From Pseudomonadota bacterium (GTDB taxonomy: Bacteria; Pseudomonadota; Alphaproteobacteria; Rhizobiales; Xanthobacteraceae): a DNA stretch of 12,609 nt. The stretch lies in NCBI GenBank assembly GCA_021823875.1, contig JAKAMD010000062.1, positions 1 through 12,609 on the forward strand. The letters are read 5' to 3'. The position numbers and the translations under genes are program-made. Position 1 is the stretch's first letter. Each line of letters begins with the position of its first letter. The notes below the pieces were generated by a model. The model was given only the letters and a program-made list of their open reading frames with translations, ran no database searches and was not told the DNA's origin. Shown piece after piece: positions 1 through 7,573 of this stretch.

Positions 1-248
1 TAGAGCGGCGGCCAGGCGGCGAAGATCGCGCCGCCGCCCAGGATGAACCAGACCTGGTTGCCTTCCCAGACCGGGCCGACGGTATTGATCACCACACGCC
101 GTTCCTTGTCGGTCTTGCCGACGAAGGGCAGCAGCGCGCCGACCCCCATGTCGAAGCCGTCAGTGGCCGCGAAGCCGATGAGCAGAACGCCAAGCAGCAC
201 CCACCAGATCAGGCGCAACGTGGCGTAGGCGAAAAGTGTCTCGATCAT
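1..248 (-). CDS. cydB: Cytochrome bd quinol oxidase subunit II, partial (N-terminal part)
   Basis: CydB is the second integral-membrane subunit of cytochrome bd, which oxidises quinol and reduces O2 to water without pumping protons. Only the first 82 codons are in the window; the gene runs off the left edge. Reading from the ATG at 248, the product begins MIETLFAYATLRLIWWVLLG, then shows the family-typical ATDGFDMGVG segment around residues 28-37 in the first membrane helix, and VGPVWEGNQVW around residues 58-68. These are hallmark CydB N-terminal motifs. A ribosome binding site AAGGA (262-258 on the minus strand) lies 9 nt before the ATG. It follows cydA with a 28-nt gap, so the two are one operon. 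No small cydX-type gene can be judged because the 3' end is missing. Identification is secure. Confidence 0.95.
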   Translation of the reverse strand, partial: MIETLFAYATLRLIWWVLLGVLLIGFAATDGFDMGVGALLPFVGKTDKERRVVINTVGPVWEGNQVWFILGGGAIFAAWPPL

Positions 249-276
249 GGCTTTGTTTCCTTGCCAGCGCGGGCGG

Positions 277-1857
277 TCATTCGGCCGGCGCCATGCGGCC
301 GGAGCCGCTCTGCGCGAGGTCCACGAATACGCCGGAGTCGGCGATCGCATCCGGCCCTTTCCTGATCGCCGCCAACATCAGGCGGACTTCGATGACGGCG
401 AGGACGCCGTAGACGACGGTAAAGCCGACGATCGTGATAAGGAGATCTGGCACCCCGAGCGACGACGTCGCCAGGAAGGTCGGCAGCACGCCGTCGATGA
501 TCCAGGGCTGGCGGCCATACTCGGCGACGAACCAGCCCAATTCCACGGAAAGCCAGGGTAATGGCAGCGCCCACAACGCCATGCGGAACAGCCAGCGTGG
601 CGCCACCGCCTCCCGCATCGTGTACCAGAGCGAGATCACGAATACGGCGAGCAGGATGAAGGCGAACAGCACCATGAAGCGGAAGGTGAAGAACAGCGAC
701 GGCACGCTGGGCACCGTCGACCAGGCCGCCTCCTTGATTTGCTCGGGGGTCGCCTTCGAAGGATCGGCGACGTAACGCTTGAGCAGAAGGGCGAAGCCGA
801 GATCGTCCTTGGTCTTCTCGAAGGTGGCGTTGGCGGCTGTATCGTTGCGATTGACCTTGAGTTTCTGCAGCGCCTCATAAGCGGAGAGACCGTTGCGGAT
901 GCGTAGTTCGGCCTGCCGTACCAGCTCGATGATGCCGGGAATCTGCTGGTCGATCGTGCGCGTACCGATGAGGCCGATCACCCACGGAATCTGGACGGCA
1001 TAATCCGTCTTATGCGTCTTCATGTCGGGAATACCGAACGCAGTAAAGGCGGCCGGCGCCGGTTCGGTGTTCCACATCGCCTCCATGGTGGCGAGCTTCA
1101 TTTTCTGGTTGTCGGTGATGGTGTAACCGCTCTCGTCACCCAGCACGATGACCGACAAAGCGGAGGCGACGCCAAAGGCCGCCGCGATCACGAAGGAGCG
1201 CTTGGCGAGCTCGAGATGGCGGCCGCGCAGGATGTAGAAGGCCGACACGCCGAGCACGAAGGCGGCGCCGGTGACGTAACCGGCCGATACGGTGTGCACG
1301 AACTTGGCCTGCGCGGTCGGATTGAACAGCACGGCCATGAAGTCGTTGACTTCCATGCGCATGGTGGCGGGATTGAACACCGCGCCCACCGGATGCTGCA
1401 TCCAGCCGTTGGCGATCAGGATCCACAGCGCCGACAGGTTGGTACCGAGCGCCATAAACCAGGTGACGGCCAGGTGTGCGCGGTTGGAAATCTTGCCCCA
1501 GCCGAAGAAGAAGAGGCCGACCAAGGTGGCCTCCAGGAAGAAGGCCATCAGCCCTTCGATGGCGAGCGGCGCACCGAAGATGTCGCCGACATAATGGGAG
1601 TAGTAGGCCCAATTCATGCCGAACTCGAATTCCATGGTGATGCCGGTGGCGACACCCAGGACGAAGTTGATGCCGAACAGGAGGCCCCAGAATTTCGTCA
1701 TGTCGCGCCAGATGGCGCGACCCGTCATGACGTAGACGGTCTCCATCATCGCCAGGAGAATCGACAAGCCGAGCGTGAGCGGCACGAACAGGAAGTGGTA
1801 CATCGCGGTCAGCGCAAATTGCAGCCGCGACAGCTCCACGAGAAGCGGATTGACCAT
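277..1857 (-). CDS. cydA: Cytochrome bd quinol oxidase subunit I
   Basis: CydA carries the quinol site and the hemes b558, b595 and d of cytochrome bd oxidase in the cytoplasmic membrane. The 526-residue product has the expected ligands at positions two higher than in E. coli: His21, His188, Glu101 and Glu109 (in AIEGLMAFFLE). It also has GDESGY, the KLATMEA stretch that opens the quinol (Q) loop, and GRQPW near residue 450. The region between KLATMEA and FRFMV is long and E. coli-like, including QIPWVIGLIGTR and RIRNGLSAYEAL, so this is a long-Q-loop, bd-I type subunit rather than the short-loop cyanide-insensitive CioA. I chose the ATG at 1857 because AAGAGG (1871-1866) is correctly spaced from it; a GTG at 1866 would overlap that site and add only three residues. 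It is transcribed with cydB and divergently from cydDC, with a shared FNR-type box upstream. Confidence 0.97.
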   Translation of the reverse strand: MVNPLLVELSRLQFALTAMYHFLFVPLTLGLSILLAMMETVYVMTGRAIWRDMTKFWGLLFGINFVLGVATGITMEFEFGMNWAYYSHYVGDIFGAPLAIEGLMAFFLEATLVGLFFFGWGKISNRAHLAVTWFMALGTNLSALWILIANGWMQHPVGAVFNPATMRMEVNDFMAVLFNPTAQAKFVHTVSAGYVTGAAFVLGVSAFYILRGRHLELAKRSFVIAAAFGVASALSVIVLGDESGYTITDNQKMKLATMEAMWNTEPAPAAFTAFGIPDMKTHKTDYAVQIPWVIGLIGTRTIDQQIPGIIELVRQAELRIRNGLSAYEALQKLKVNRNDTAANATFEKTKDDLGFALLLKRYVADPSKATPEQIKEAAWSTVPSVPSLFFTFRFMVLFAFILLAVFVISLWYTMREAVAPRWLFRMALWALPLPWLSVELGWFVAEYGRQPWIIDGVLPTFLATSSLGVPDLLITIVGFTVVYGVLAVIEVRLMLAAIRKGPDAIADSGVFVDLAQSGSGRMAPAE

Positions 1858-1913
1858 GGGGAGCACCTCTTAGAATGCTTCTAGTTGGCTAGTCCGACCC
1901 GGGCTTTTGGTCA

Positions 1914-1927
1914 TTGATCGACATCAA
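1914..1927. promoter_or_regulatory. FNR/FixK-type box between cydAB and cydDC
   Basis: The sequence TTGATCGACATCAA is a perfect match to the TTGAT-N4-ATCAA consensus of FNR/FixK/Anr-class regulators. Its centre (1920.5) lies 63 nt upstream of the cydA ATG. In class II activation (centre at -41.5) the minus-strand start would fall near 1879, giving a leader of about 22 nt, and the plus-strand start near 1962. On the plus strand AATATT (1950-1955) sits where a -10 hexamer would be needed; the minus-strand -10 is poor (TAGCCA, 1891-1886). One site could therefore serve both directions. The match is seen directly; the role and start points are inferred. Confidence 0.85.
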
Positions 1928-1932
1928 AAGTC

Positions 1933-1952
1933 ATTTGCAACTGGCTGCAAAT
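1933..1952. promoter_or_regulatory. Perfect dyad ATTTGCA-N6-TGCAAAT in the cyd promoter region
   Basis: Two perfect 7-bp inverted half-sites (ATTTGCA at 1933-1939 and TGCAAAT at 1946-1952) are separated by 6 nt. The centre at 1942.5 is 22 bp, about two helical turns, from the centre of the FNR-type box. It would overlap the spacer and -10 region of the inferred cydD promoter, a typical repressor position. I do not recognise the cognate regulator. It may be an operator, or less likely a transcript hairpin. Confidence 0.45.
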
Positions 1953-2079
1953 ATTGACGTCTGATATGTGGCTATCGACCGATGCAATATCGCCACGGCG
2001 CCACCAAAACGTGCTGACTGCGAAATATACCGCGCGTGAATCGCAGGCGCATGACAATGCGCTCGGACCGGCCCGCATT

Positions 2080-3621
2080 ATGGGCGCGGCTGGGTTGCGC
2101 ATGACGCTCGCCTGGCAGGTCGCCCGCACGCTGTTCCGCCTTGGCTTTGCCGCCGCGCTGGCGGTTTTCGGCGGCCGCATGATCGAGGGCGGGACCTTCG
2201 TCGTCCAGGCGCTCGCCGGTGCACTCGGCGCTCTTGTCCTCGCGGGCTGTACCGGCCTCATCGCCGACCGCGCGGCAGCCCGCACCGAAACCGAACTCGC
2301 AGACGGCTTGCGGGCACGGTTGCAGGCCGCGCTTGCCGACATGGCCCCCCATCGCCTGCGCACGCGGCCGGCCGGCGCGCTGATCGCCGGCTTGCAGCGG
2401 CATCCCGATGCCCTCGCCGGTCTGGTGATCGGTCTCACCGCCGCGCGCACGATGATGGGGATCGGGCCGCTGCTTGCGGCCCTGGCCGTCGCCATCGTCT
2501 CCTGGGAAGCGGCGCTGACATTGCTCCTCGCCATTCCCGTCATGGGTCTGTTCTTTGCGCTGCTCGGCGGCGTGGTGCGCAGCCGGGCCGCGACGCAGGA
2601 GAAGAATTTCGGCCGGCTCGCCGCGCAATTCGCGGATCGCATCCGCACATTGCCGACCATCCTCGCCAACCACGCCTTGCCCTGCGAGCACGACAAGCTC
2701 GAGACCCGCATGACCGCCTATGCCGACAGCACCATGGAGGTGCTGCGCGTGGCCTTCCTCAATGCCGGCATCATCGACTTCTTCTCGGCGCTGTCGATCG
2801 CCGTGCTCGCCGTGTTTCTCGGGCTCGGCCATCTCGGGCTGGTGCACGTGCCGGGCTTCTACGGGCTGCAACTCTGGCAGAGCCTGTTCATTCTCATCAT
2901 CGCGGCCGACTTCTTCACGCCGTTCCGCCGCTACGCCGAGCAGTATCATCTCAAGGCCGAAGGCGAGGCCGCGGCCAAGGAATTGGACTGGTATTTCGTT
3001 GCGCCGGGGCATGACGCGATGCCGTTTACCTTCGAAGGACTTGATACGTTCAGCGTGGCGGAACTCCCCACGACCGGCCTGATCGCGATTTCCGGGCCGA
3101 GCGGGGCGGGCAAGTCGACATTGCTGCGCATGCTGGCGGGTATCGAGCCGCCGTCGTCCGGGATAACGACACTGCCGCAAATCAGTTCACTCGGATGCGA
3201 CTGGATTTCGACCGAGATCTATGTGCCGTCGGGCACGCTGGCCGAGGCCATCGGCTGGAACCGCAACACGCCCGCCCGCGCCGCATTGCAGCGCGCGGCC
3301 GAGCAAGTCGGCTTGCTCGACGAGACGCTGTTGCCGGGCGGGCTCGATGCCACGATCGCCGAGGGCGGTGCCAATCTGTCGGGCGGCCAACGCATGCGCA
3401 TCGGCATTGCCCGCATATTATTGTCCAGCGGCGCGGTGTTCGCCGACGAGCCGACCGCCAAGCTCGATGCCGAAACGGCGGCGCTGGTGCGCGGCGTATT
3501 GAGCGAATCCGCGCGGCAGCGTCTTGTCCTTGTCGCGACCCATGATGAACGCCTGATCGAAACGGCCGACCGCCATTACGTGCTGCGCCCGCCGCGCAGC
3601 AAGGAGCCGGTCGCGGCATGA
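2080..3621 (+). CDS. cydD: ABC exporter subunit CydD (cysteine/glutathione exporter for bd oxidase assembly)
   Basis: CydD pairs with CydC in an inner-membrane ABC exporter of reduced thiols that is required to assemble cytochrome bd. The transmembrane part contains MEVLRVAFLNAGIIDFFSAL and FFTPFRRYAEQYHLKAEGE, both typical of CydD. The nucleotide-binding domain has Walker A GPSGAGKST (residues 339-347), signature LSGGQ (433-437), Walker B AVFADE (452-457) and His488. Two oddities stand out. Where the Q-loop glutamine is expected the sequence reads DWISTEIYVP (Thr378), and the domain ends soon after the H-loop without the usual C-terminal tail. The start is uncertain: the frame is open from a TTG at 1954, with ATGs at 1966, 2080 and 2101. 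I prefer 2080 because codons before it have mixed third positions and no CydD resemblance, and 1966 lies almost on the predicted transcript start. Its stop overlaps cydC by 4 nt (ATGA). Confidence 0.9.
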   Translation: MGAAGLRMTLAWQVARTLFRLGFAAALAVFGGRMIEGGTFVVQALAGALGALVLAGCTGLIADRAAARTETELADGLRARLQAALADMAPHRLRTRPAGALIAGLQRHPDALAGLVIGLTAARTMMGIGPLLAALAVAIVSWEAALTLLLAIPVMGLFFALLGGVVRSRAATQEKNFGRLAAQFADRIRTLPTILANHALPCEHDKLETRMTAYADSTMEVLRVAFLNAGIIDFFSALSIAVLAVFLGLGHLGLVHVPGFYGLQLWQSLFILIIAADFFTPFRRYAEQYHLKAEGEAAAKELDWYFVAPGHDAMPFTFEGLDTFSVAELPTTGLIAISGPSGAGKSTLLRMLAGIEPPSSGITTLPQISSLGCDWISTEIYVPSGTLAEAIGWNRNTPARAALQRAAEQVGLLDETLLPGGLDATIAEGGANLSGGQRMRIGIARILLSSGAVFADEPTAKLDAETAALVRGVLSESARQRLVLVATHDERLIETADRHYVLRPPRSKEPVAA

Positions 3622-5246
3622 GCATCAAGGTCGCCGAAATCAAACAGACCAAGCCGGCGCCTATTCCGGCGAAATCCAGAAAGTCGCCGTGGCGGCTCGC
3701 CATCCTGTTCGCCCTGGCGGCGATCGCCTCCGGCATCCTGCTCACCGGCGTGTCCGCTTGGTTCCTCGGCGCGGTGGCGCTTGCCGGACTGGGACCGGCC
3801 GCGTTCACCTTCAATTTCCACACACCGGCGGCCTTCGTACGGCTGTTCGCCCTGACCAAGACGGCATGCAAATATGGCGAGCGGGTGGTCGGCCATCGCG
3901 CAGCATTGCTCGACCAGGTACGCCGCCGCACCGGCCTGTTCACCGCCATGGCGCTGGTCCCCTCCACCCGCGCCACCGGCTGGCAGTTCGGCAATCAGGA
4001 TCGCTTGGCCGATTACATTGACGACGTCGAAGACGTCGATTTCGCACGCCTGCGCGTCGGCATGCCTGTGCTCGCTCTGACCGCCGGCGCAGCGGCGCTC
4101 GTGATAGCGACCGCCTGGTTCGCGTCGCTGGCGCTCGCGCCGATCGCGGTCCTGGGCTTGGCGATAGGGCTGATGCACACCTGGGCATCGTCGCGTGTGA
4201 CGCGCCAATGGGCCTCGGTGCGATCCTCGCGGCGGACGGCCGGCCAACAGATCGGCTCGGCGCTGGCCGCGCTCGTACCGCTGAAAGCCGAACGAGCTTT
4301 TTCATCTTTATTGCAGGAAGCCTTCAGCCTTTTCAGTGCGGCGGAAGCCAATACCCTCGCGCAACGCTGCGCTTTCGCCTTTGTCGATCTGCTGGCCGGT
4401 CTTGCCGGTCCCCTGGCCGCGCTCAGCGTGTTGCTGGCAGCCTGGCATGCCGGTCATCGCGACGACGCGCTGCTCTATCCCGCTTTCGTTGCTTTCGGCT
4501 GGCTGGCGTTCGGCGAATCCGTGCAAACAGCCTCCCGCATTCTGCAAGGACATGTACGCGAACGCGCCGCCCGCGCCGGGCTCGATGACTGGCGCGCGAC
4601 GGCCGACACGGAGTCGTCATCGACCTCCCCGGCTCCCTTGCAAACACTGGTGCTCGACTCCATCCCGCGTCAGGCACCGGACGGCCGCCGCCTCGGCGAT
4701 GCGATGAGCCTGACCTTGCGCGCCGGTCAGCCGACCGTGCTGGTCGGAGCCAGCGGCACCGGCAAGACCACCCTGCTCAAGCAGATCGCCGGCTGGCTCG
4801 GCGCCGACGACGGGCGTTACACCAGTGATGGTAACATTCTGCACACGGCCACCCGCCGCGCGCTGTCGTATCTCGGCCTGCACGATGCGGCGATCCTGTC
4901 CGATACGGTGCGCGCCAATCTGTTCGCGCCCGATGCTACCGACGACGCGTGCTGGCAGGCGATCGAGGCGGTAGAACTCCGGCCGCGCATCGAAACGGCG
5001 GGTGGGCTCGACGCCTGGATCACTCAGGATGTACTTTCGCTCGGCGAGGCGCAGCGGCTCAATCTCGCCCGCGCGCTGCTGAGCGACGCCCCGCTCATGC
5101 TACTCGACGAGCCGACCGAGCATCTCGATTCCGCGCAGGGCCTGCGCATCCTCGAGCGCGTATTGCACTGCAGCGCCGACCGCATCGTCGTCTATTCGAG
5201 CCACAACGAACAGGCGGCGCAGGACGCCGTTCAGATCACCCTCTAG
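3618..5246 (+). CDS. cydC: ABC exporter subunit CydC
   Basis: CydC is the partner half-transporter of CydD in the thiol exporter needed for bd oxidase maturation. The 542-residue product has CydC-type membrane segments (LTGVSAWFLGAVALAGLG near residues 42-59; KTACKYGERVVGHRAALLDQ near 84-103, a family hallmark) and a C-terminal nucleotide-binding domain. That domain shows Walker A GASGTGKTT (377-385), Walker B LMLLDE (493-498) with the following PTEHLD, and SSHNE containing the H-loop histidine. The ABC signature is degenerate: LSLGE (473-477) rather than LSGGQ or LSGGE. The expected Q-loop glutamine is replaced, by my alignment, with His422 in LGLHDAAILSD. The protein ends directly after the H-loop region. 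Translation is coupled to cydD through an ATGA overlap. The residue-level assignments of the Q-loop are by eye; the family call is firm. Confidence 0.92.
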   Translation: MSIKVAEIKQTKPAPIPAKSRKSPWRLAILFALAAIASGILLTGVSAWFLGAVALAGLGPAAFTFNFHTPAAFVRLFALTKTACKYGERVVGHRAALLDQVRRRTGLFTAMALVPSTRATGWQFGNQDRLADYIDDVEDVDFARLRVGMPVLALTAGAAALVIATAWFASLALAPIAVLGLAIGLMHTWASSRVTRQWASVRSSRRTAGQQIGSALAALVPLKAERAFSSLLQEAFSLFSAAEANTLAQRCAFAFVDLLAGLAGPLAALSVLLAAWHAGHRDDALLYPAFVAFGWLAFGESVQTASRILQGHVRERAARAGLDDWRATADTESSSTSPAPLQTLVLDSIPRQAPDGRRLGDAMSLTLRAGQPTVLVGASGTGKTTLLKQIAGWLGADDGRYTSDGNILHTATRRALSYLGLHDAAILSDTVRANLFAPDATDDACWQAIEAVELRPRIETAGGLDAWITQDVLSLGEAQRLNLARALLSDAPLMLLDEPTEHLDSAQGLRILERVLHCSADRIVVYSSHNEQAAQDAVQITL

Positions 5247-5253
5247 GCGACCG

Positions 5254-5269
5254 CCGCCGATAAAGGCGG
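5254..5269 (+). terminator. Weak hairpin just after cydC
   Basis: CCGCC (5254-5258) and GGCGG (5265-5269) can pair across a GATAAA loop 7 nt after the cydC stop codon. An overlapping alternative pairs GGGC with GCCC (5268-5279). No T-tract follows, so this is not a canonical intrinsic terminator and readthrough into the next operon is possible. Confidence 0.2.
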
Positions 5270-5369
5270 GCCGCAGCCCAGCCGAAATAAATCCTGGCAA
5301 AGCGCCCCTACGCGCCATCCGGGCCCAATCCTCCAATCCGTCCAGAAGGTTTGGTTCCCAACCATTTCC

Positions 5370-5383
5370 TTGATCAAGATCAA
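5370..5383. promoter_or_regulatory. FNR/FixK-type box upstream of the Pad-like operon
   Basis: TTGATCAAGATCAA is a perfect TTGAT-N4-ATCAA site, and symmetry extends two more bases on each side (CCTTGAT...ATCAAGG, 5368-5385). Its centre (5376.5) is 83 nt before the GTG start at 5460. Class II activation would place the transcript start near 5418, with TAATAG (5408-5413) as a candidate -10 and a leader of about 40 nt. The site fits anaerobic induction of an oxygen-labile FeS enzyme. The match is seen; regulation is inferred. Confidence 0.87.
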
Positions 5384-5403
5384 GGTTCACCGGCGCCCCT
5401 GCT

Positions 5404-5416
5404 GGCCTAATAGGCC
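5404..5416. promoter_or_regulatory. Palindrome GGCCTA-A-TAGGCC overlapping the inferred -10 of the Pad-like operon
   Basis: A perfect 6-bp inverted repeat with a single central base covers the TAATAG proposed as the -10 element. This position would suit a repressor, but a 13-bp GC-flanked palindrome can also arise by chance. Confidence 0.25.
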
Positions 5417-5459
5417 CGTTTCGGCCCCATCGCATTCGGCTTTCCGCGGAGCGGACACA

Positions 5460-6053
5460 GTGCCTGACCTGCACGAACTGCGCATCCATGGACGGGGAGG
5501 CCAGGGCGCTGTGCTGGCCTGCTCGATCCTCGCGCAAGCGCTCATTGACGACGGTAAACATGCCGTCTCCATCCCCTCTTTCGGCTTCGAGCGGCGCGGT
5601 GCGCCGGTCGCGGCGTTCCTGCGTTTCTCGGACGCGCCGATCCGGGCGATGACCAATGTCTATCATCCCGATTGCGTCATCTGCATCGACCCGACGGTCG
5701 CCAAGACGGTCGATATCTACGCCGGCATGAAAGCGGGCGGCACCGTGGTGCTCACCACCAAGTCGGCGCTCGACGAACTGAAGTTCCCCGACAGCGTTGC
5801 CCGCGTCGGACTGTGCGACGCCGTCGGCATCGCGCTCTCCATCTATAAGCGGCCGGTGACCAACGCCATCATGCTCGGCGCCTTCGCGCGCACCAGCGGG
5901 CTGGTCAGTCTCGCTTCGCTCAAGGAAGCGCTGCAGCAGATGGAATTCCGCGACGCCGGCCTCAGCCAAAACCTGACGGCGGCGGAGCGCGGCTACAACG
6001 AAACCCAGGTTTACGATCTCGCCAAGGTGGGCCATGCAGCGGCGGTCGCGTGA
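5460..6053 (+). CDS. padE: 2-oxoacid:acceptor oxidoreductase gamma subunit, PadE-like (phenylglyoxylate dehydrogenase gamma)
   Basis: This 197-residue protein is the gamma domain of the pyruvate/2-oxoacid:acceptor oxidoreductase (POR) superfamily. The N-terminal GRGGQGAVLACSILAQAL glycine-rich motif (from about residue 10) and the SFGFERRGAPV segment are diagnostic. In these enzymes the gamma domain helps hold the complex together and contributes to CoA handling. I chose the GTG at 5460 because GGAG (5448-5451) lies 8 nt upstream and the protein then starts VPDLHELRIHGRGGQG, right before the conserved motif. The frame is open from 5370, but that start would lie inside the FNR-type box. It is the first gene of a five-gene operon whose order gamma-delta-alpha-epsilon-beta equals padEFGHI of Azoarcus/Aromatoleum evansii. 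The superfamily is certain; the phenylglyoxylate specificity is inferred from gene order and subunit make-up. Confidence 0.88.
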   Translation: MPDLHELRIHGRGGQGAVLACSILAQALIDDGKHAVSIPSFGFERRGAPVAAFLRFSDAPIRAMTNVYHPDCVICIDPTVAKTVDIYAGMKAGGTVVLTTKSALDELKFPDSVARVGLCDAVGIALSIYKRPVTNAIMLGAFARTSGLVSLASLKEALQQMEFRDAGLSQNLTAAERGYNETQVYDLAKVGHAAAVA

Positions 6054-6324
6054 TCATTTCGATGCTTCGACGATTCCCGACGATCTGGCGCCGATCGCGA
6101 CCGTGCTCAGCCAGATGCTGCCGGGCGACTGGCGTAGCCTGCGGCCGGTGATCGACCGGCGCAAATGCGTGCAATGCGGGCTGTGCTGGCTCTATTGCCC
6201 GGTGCAGTGCGTGACGCCCAAGCCGCGCTGGTTCGAGTTCGACCTCAAAGTGTGCAAGGGCTGCGGCGTCTGCGCGCAGGAATGCCCGCAGCGCGCCATC
6301 CGCATGATTGAGGAGGTCGGCTGA
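6034..6324 (+). CDS. padF: Ferredoxin-like delta subunit, two [4Fe-4S] clusters, PadF-like
   Basis: The 96-residue protein is a small 2[4Fe-4S] electron carrier of the POR delta family. The first motif is CVQCGLCWLYCP (Cys45, 48, 51, 55) and the second is CKGCGVCAQECP (Cys74, 77, 80, 84). An extra Cys59 follows the first motif. The N-terminal 40 residues carry no cysteine and contain LPGDWRSLRPVIDRRKC, typical of the delta subunit where the cluster domain follows a short leader. It probably passes electrons between the TPP/FeS core and the FAD subunit. The start overlaps the end of the gamma gene by 20 nt, with AAGGTGG (6024-6030) just upstream, so translation is probably coupled. Its stop overlaps the next ATG by one base (TGATG). 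Confidence 0.88.
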   Translation: MQRRSRDHFDASTIPDDLAPIATVLSQMLPGDWRSLRPVIDRRKCVQCGLCWLYCPVQCVTPKPRWFEFDLKVCKGCGVCAQECPQRAIRMIEEVG

Positions 6325-7565
6325 TGAGCGTCGCCACTGCCAAAGAACGGCCTAATACCAACACGCCGCGTTCCGTCGTGGTCGAAGGCAACGAAGCGGC
6401 CGCCATCGGCGTCGGCCTGTCGCGGCCCGATGTGGTCGCGGTCTATCCGATCACGCCGCAATCCTCGCTGGTCGAGCATATCTCGCAGATGATCGCCGAC
6501 GGTCGGCTCAATGCCAGCCTGATGAATGTCGAAGGCGAGCACGCGGTGCTGAACGGGTTGCAAGGCGTAGCGCTCGCGGGCGGCCGCACCTTCACTGCCA
6601 CTTCGGGACCCGGCATCGCCTTCATGTTCGAGCCCTATGTGCGAACGCCGGGCCTGCGGCTGCCGATGGTGGCTTCGCTGGTGACGCGCGACCTGCTCAG
6701 CCCGCAATGCGTCTGGGGCGGCCAGCAGGACGCCATGGTGGTGCGCGAGGCCGGCTGGATCCAGATGCATTGCGAGACGGTGCAGGAAATCCTCGACACC
6801 ACCGTCATGGCCTACAAGATCGCCGAGCATCGCGACGTCATGTTGCCGGTGAACGTCTGCCACGACGGCAATTACCTGTCGTTCGGCGTCACCCGCGTCG
6901 AACTGCCGGAACAGGAACAGGTCGATAAATTCCTCGGGCCGGCCGCCACCAACTGGCATATCGCGCTTGATCCGCTGCGGCCGATGGGCGTCGATCCGCT
7001 GACCGGCGGCAGCGGCGGGCCCGGCGCGCGCAATTTTGTGCGTTACCGCAAGGGCGAATGCCGCGGCATGCAGAATGCGTTGCGCGTCATCAGCGAGGTA
7101 CATGCGGAATGGGCCGAGCGTTTCGGCCGCAGCCACGCGCCGCTCATCGAAGAATATCGCCTCGACGATGCCGATTACGCGCTCGTCACCATCGGCGGCA
7201 TGACCGGCGCCGCCAAAGACGCTGTCGATATCGCCCGCGACCAGGGCGAAGCAGTCGGATTGATCAAGGTGAAGACCTTCCGGCCGTTCCCGCTGGAAGC
7301 GATGACCAAGGCGCTCGCCAAGGTCAATCGCGTCGGTGTGGTTGATCGCTCGGTGAGCTTCGGCTGGAATTCCGGGCCGGTCTACGCGGAAACGCTGGGC
7401 GCGCTCTACCACACCGGCAAGCCGATCCCTGCCGTGAGCTTCATCGGCGGGCTCGCCGGCGCCGACATCACCGCCGAGCATTTCGCCCGCGCTATCGCGC
7501 TGACCCGCGACTTGAAATGGCAAAGCGGGCCGCGCGAGCCGGTCTGGCTCAACGAGAACGATTGA
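6324..7565 (+). CDS. padG: 2-oxoacid:acceptor oxidoreductase alpha subunit, PadG-like
   Basis: This 413-residue protein is the alpha subunit of a POR-superfamily enzyme, comprising the pyrimidine-binding TPP domain and the following transketolase C-like domain. Diagnostic sequence includes YPITPQSSLVEH (residues 41-52), VEGEHAVLNGLQGVALAGGRTFTATSGPG (69-97) and the GGMTGAAKDAVD segment opening the C-terminal domain. With the beta subunit it forms the TPP active site that decarboxylates a 2-oxoacid and transfers the acyl group to CoA. AGGAGG (6311-6316), 7 nt before the ATG, is an ideal ribosome binding site. The gene lies inside an operon, one base overlapping padF and 8 nt before padH. The size fits PadG. 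Substrate-determining residues cannot be judged by eye, so a different aromatic or aliphatic 2-oxoacid is possible. Confidence 0.88.
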   Translation: MSVATAKERPNTNTPRSVVVEGNEAAAIGVGLSRPDVVAVYPITPQSSLVEHISQMIADGRLNASLMNVEGEHAVLNGLQGVALAGGRTFTATSGPGIAFMFEPYVRTPGLRLPMVASLVTRDLLSPQCVWGGQQDAMVVREAGWIQMHCETVQEILDTTVMAYKIAEHRDVMLPVNVCHDGNYLSFGVTRVELPEQEQVDKFLGPAATNWHIALDPLRPMGVDPLTGGSGGPGARNFVRYRKGECRGMQNALRVISEVHAEWAERFGRSHAPLIEEYRLDDADYALVTIGGMTGAAKDAVDIARDQGEAVGLIKVKTFRPFPLEAMTKALAKVNRVGVVDRSVSFGWNSGPVYAETLGALYHTGKPIPAVSFIGGLAGADITAEHFARAIALTRDLKWQSGPREPVWLNEND

Positions 7566-7573
7566 GGGCGCCG

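Noticed and set aside
1012..1884. Long plus-strand frame opposite cydA (290 codons)
   Set aside because: Antisense shadow of a secure cydA gene; the composition (Gly/His/Glu-rich) is typical of a high-GC shadow frame. The same applies to the long opposite-strand frames over cydDC and the Pad-like genes.
1954..2079. Upstream extension of cydD from TTG 1954 or ATG 1966
   Set aside because: Third-position base use is mixed, there is no CydD similarity, and the start would nearly coincide with the inferred transcript start. It is kept as an alternative, not excluded.
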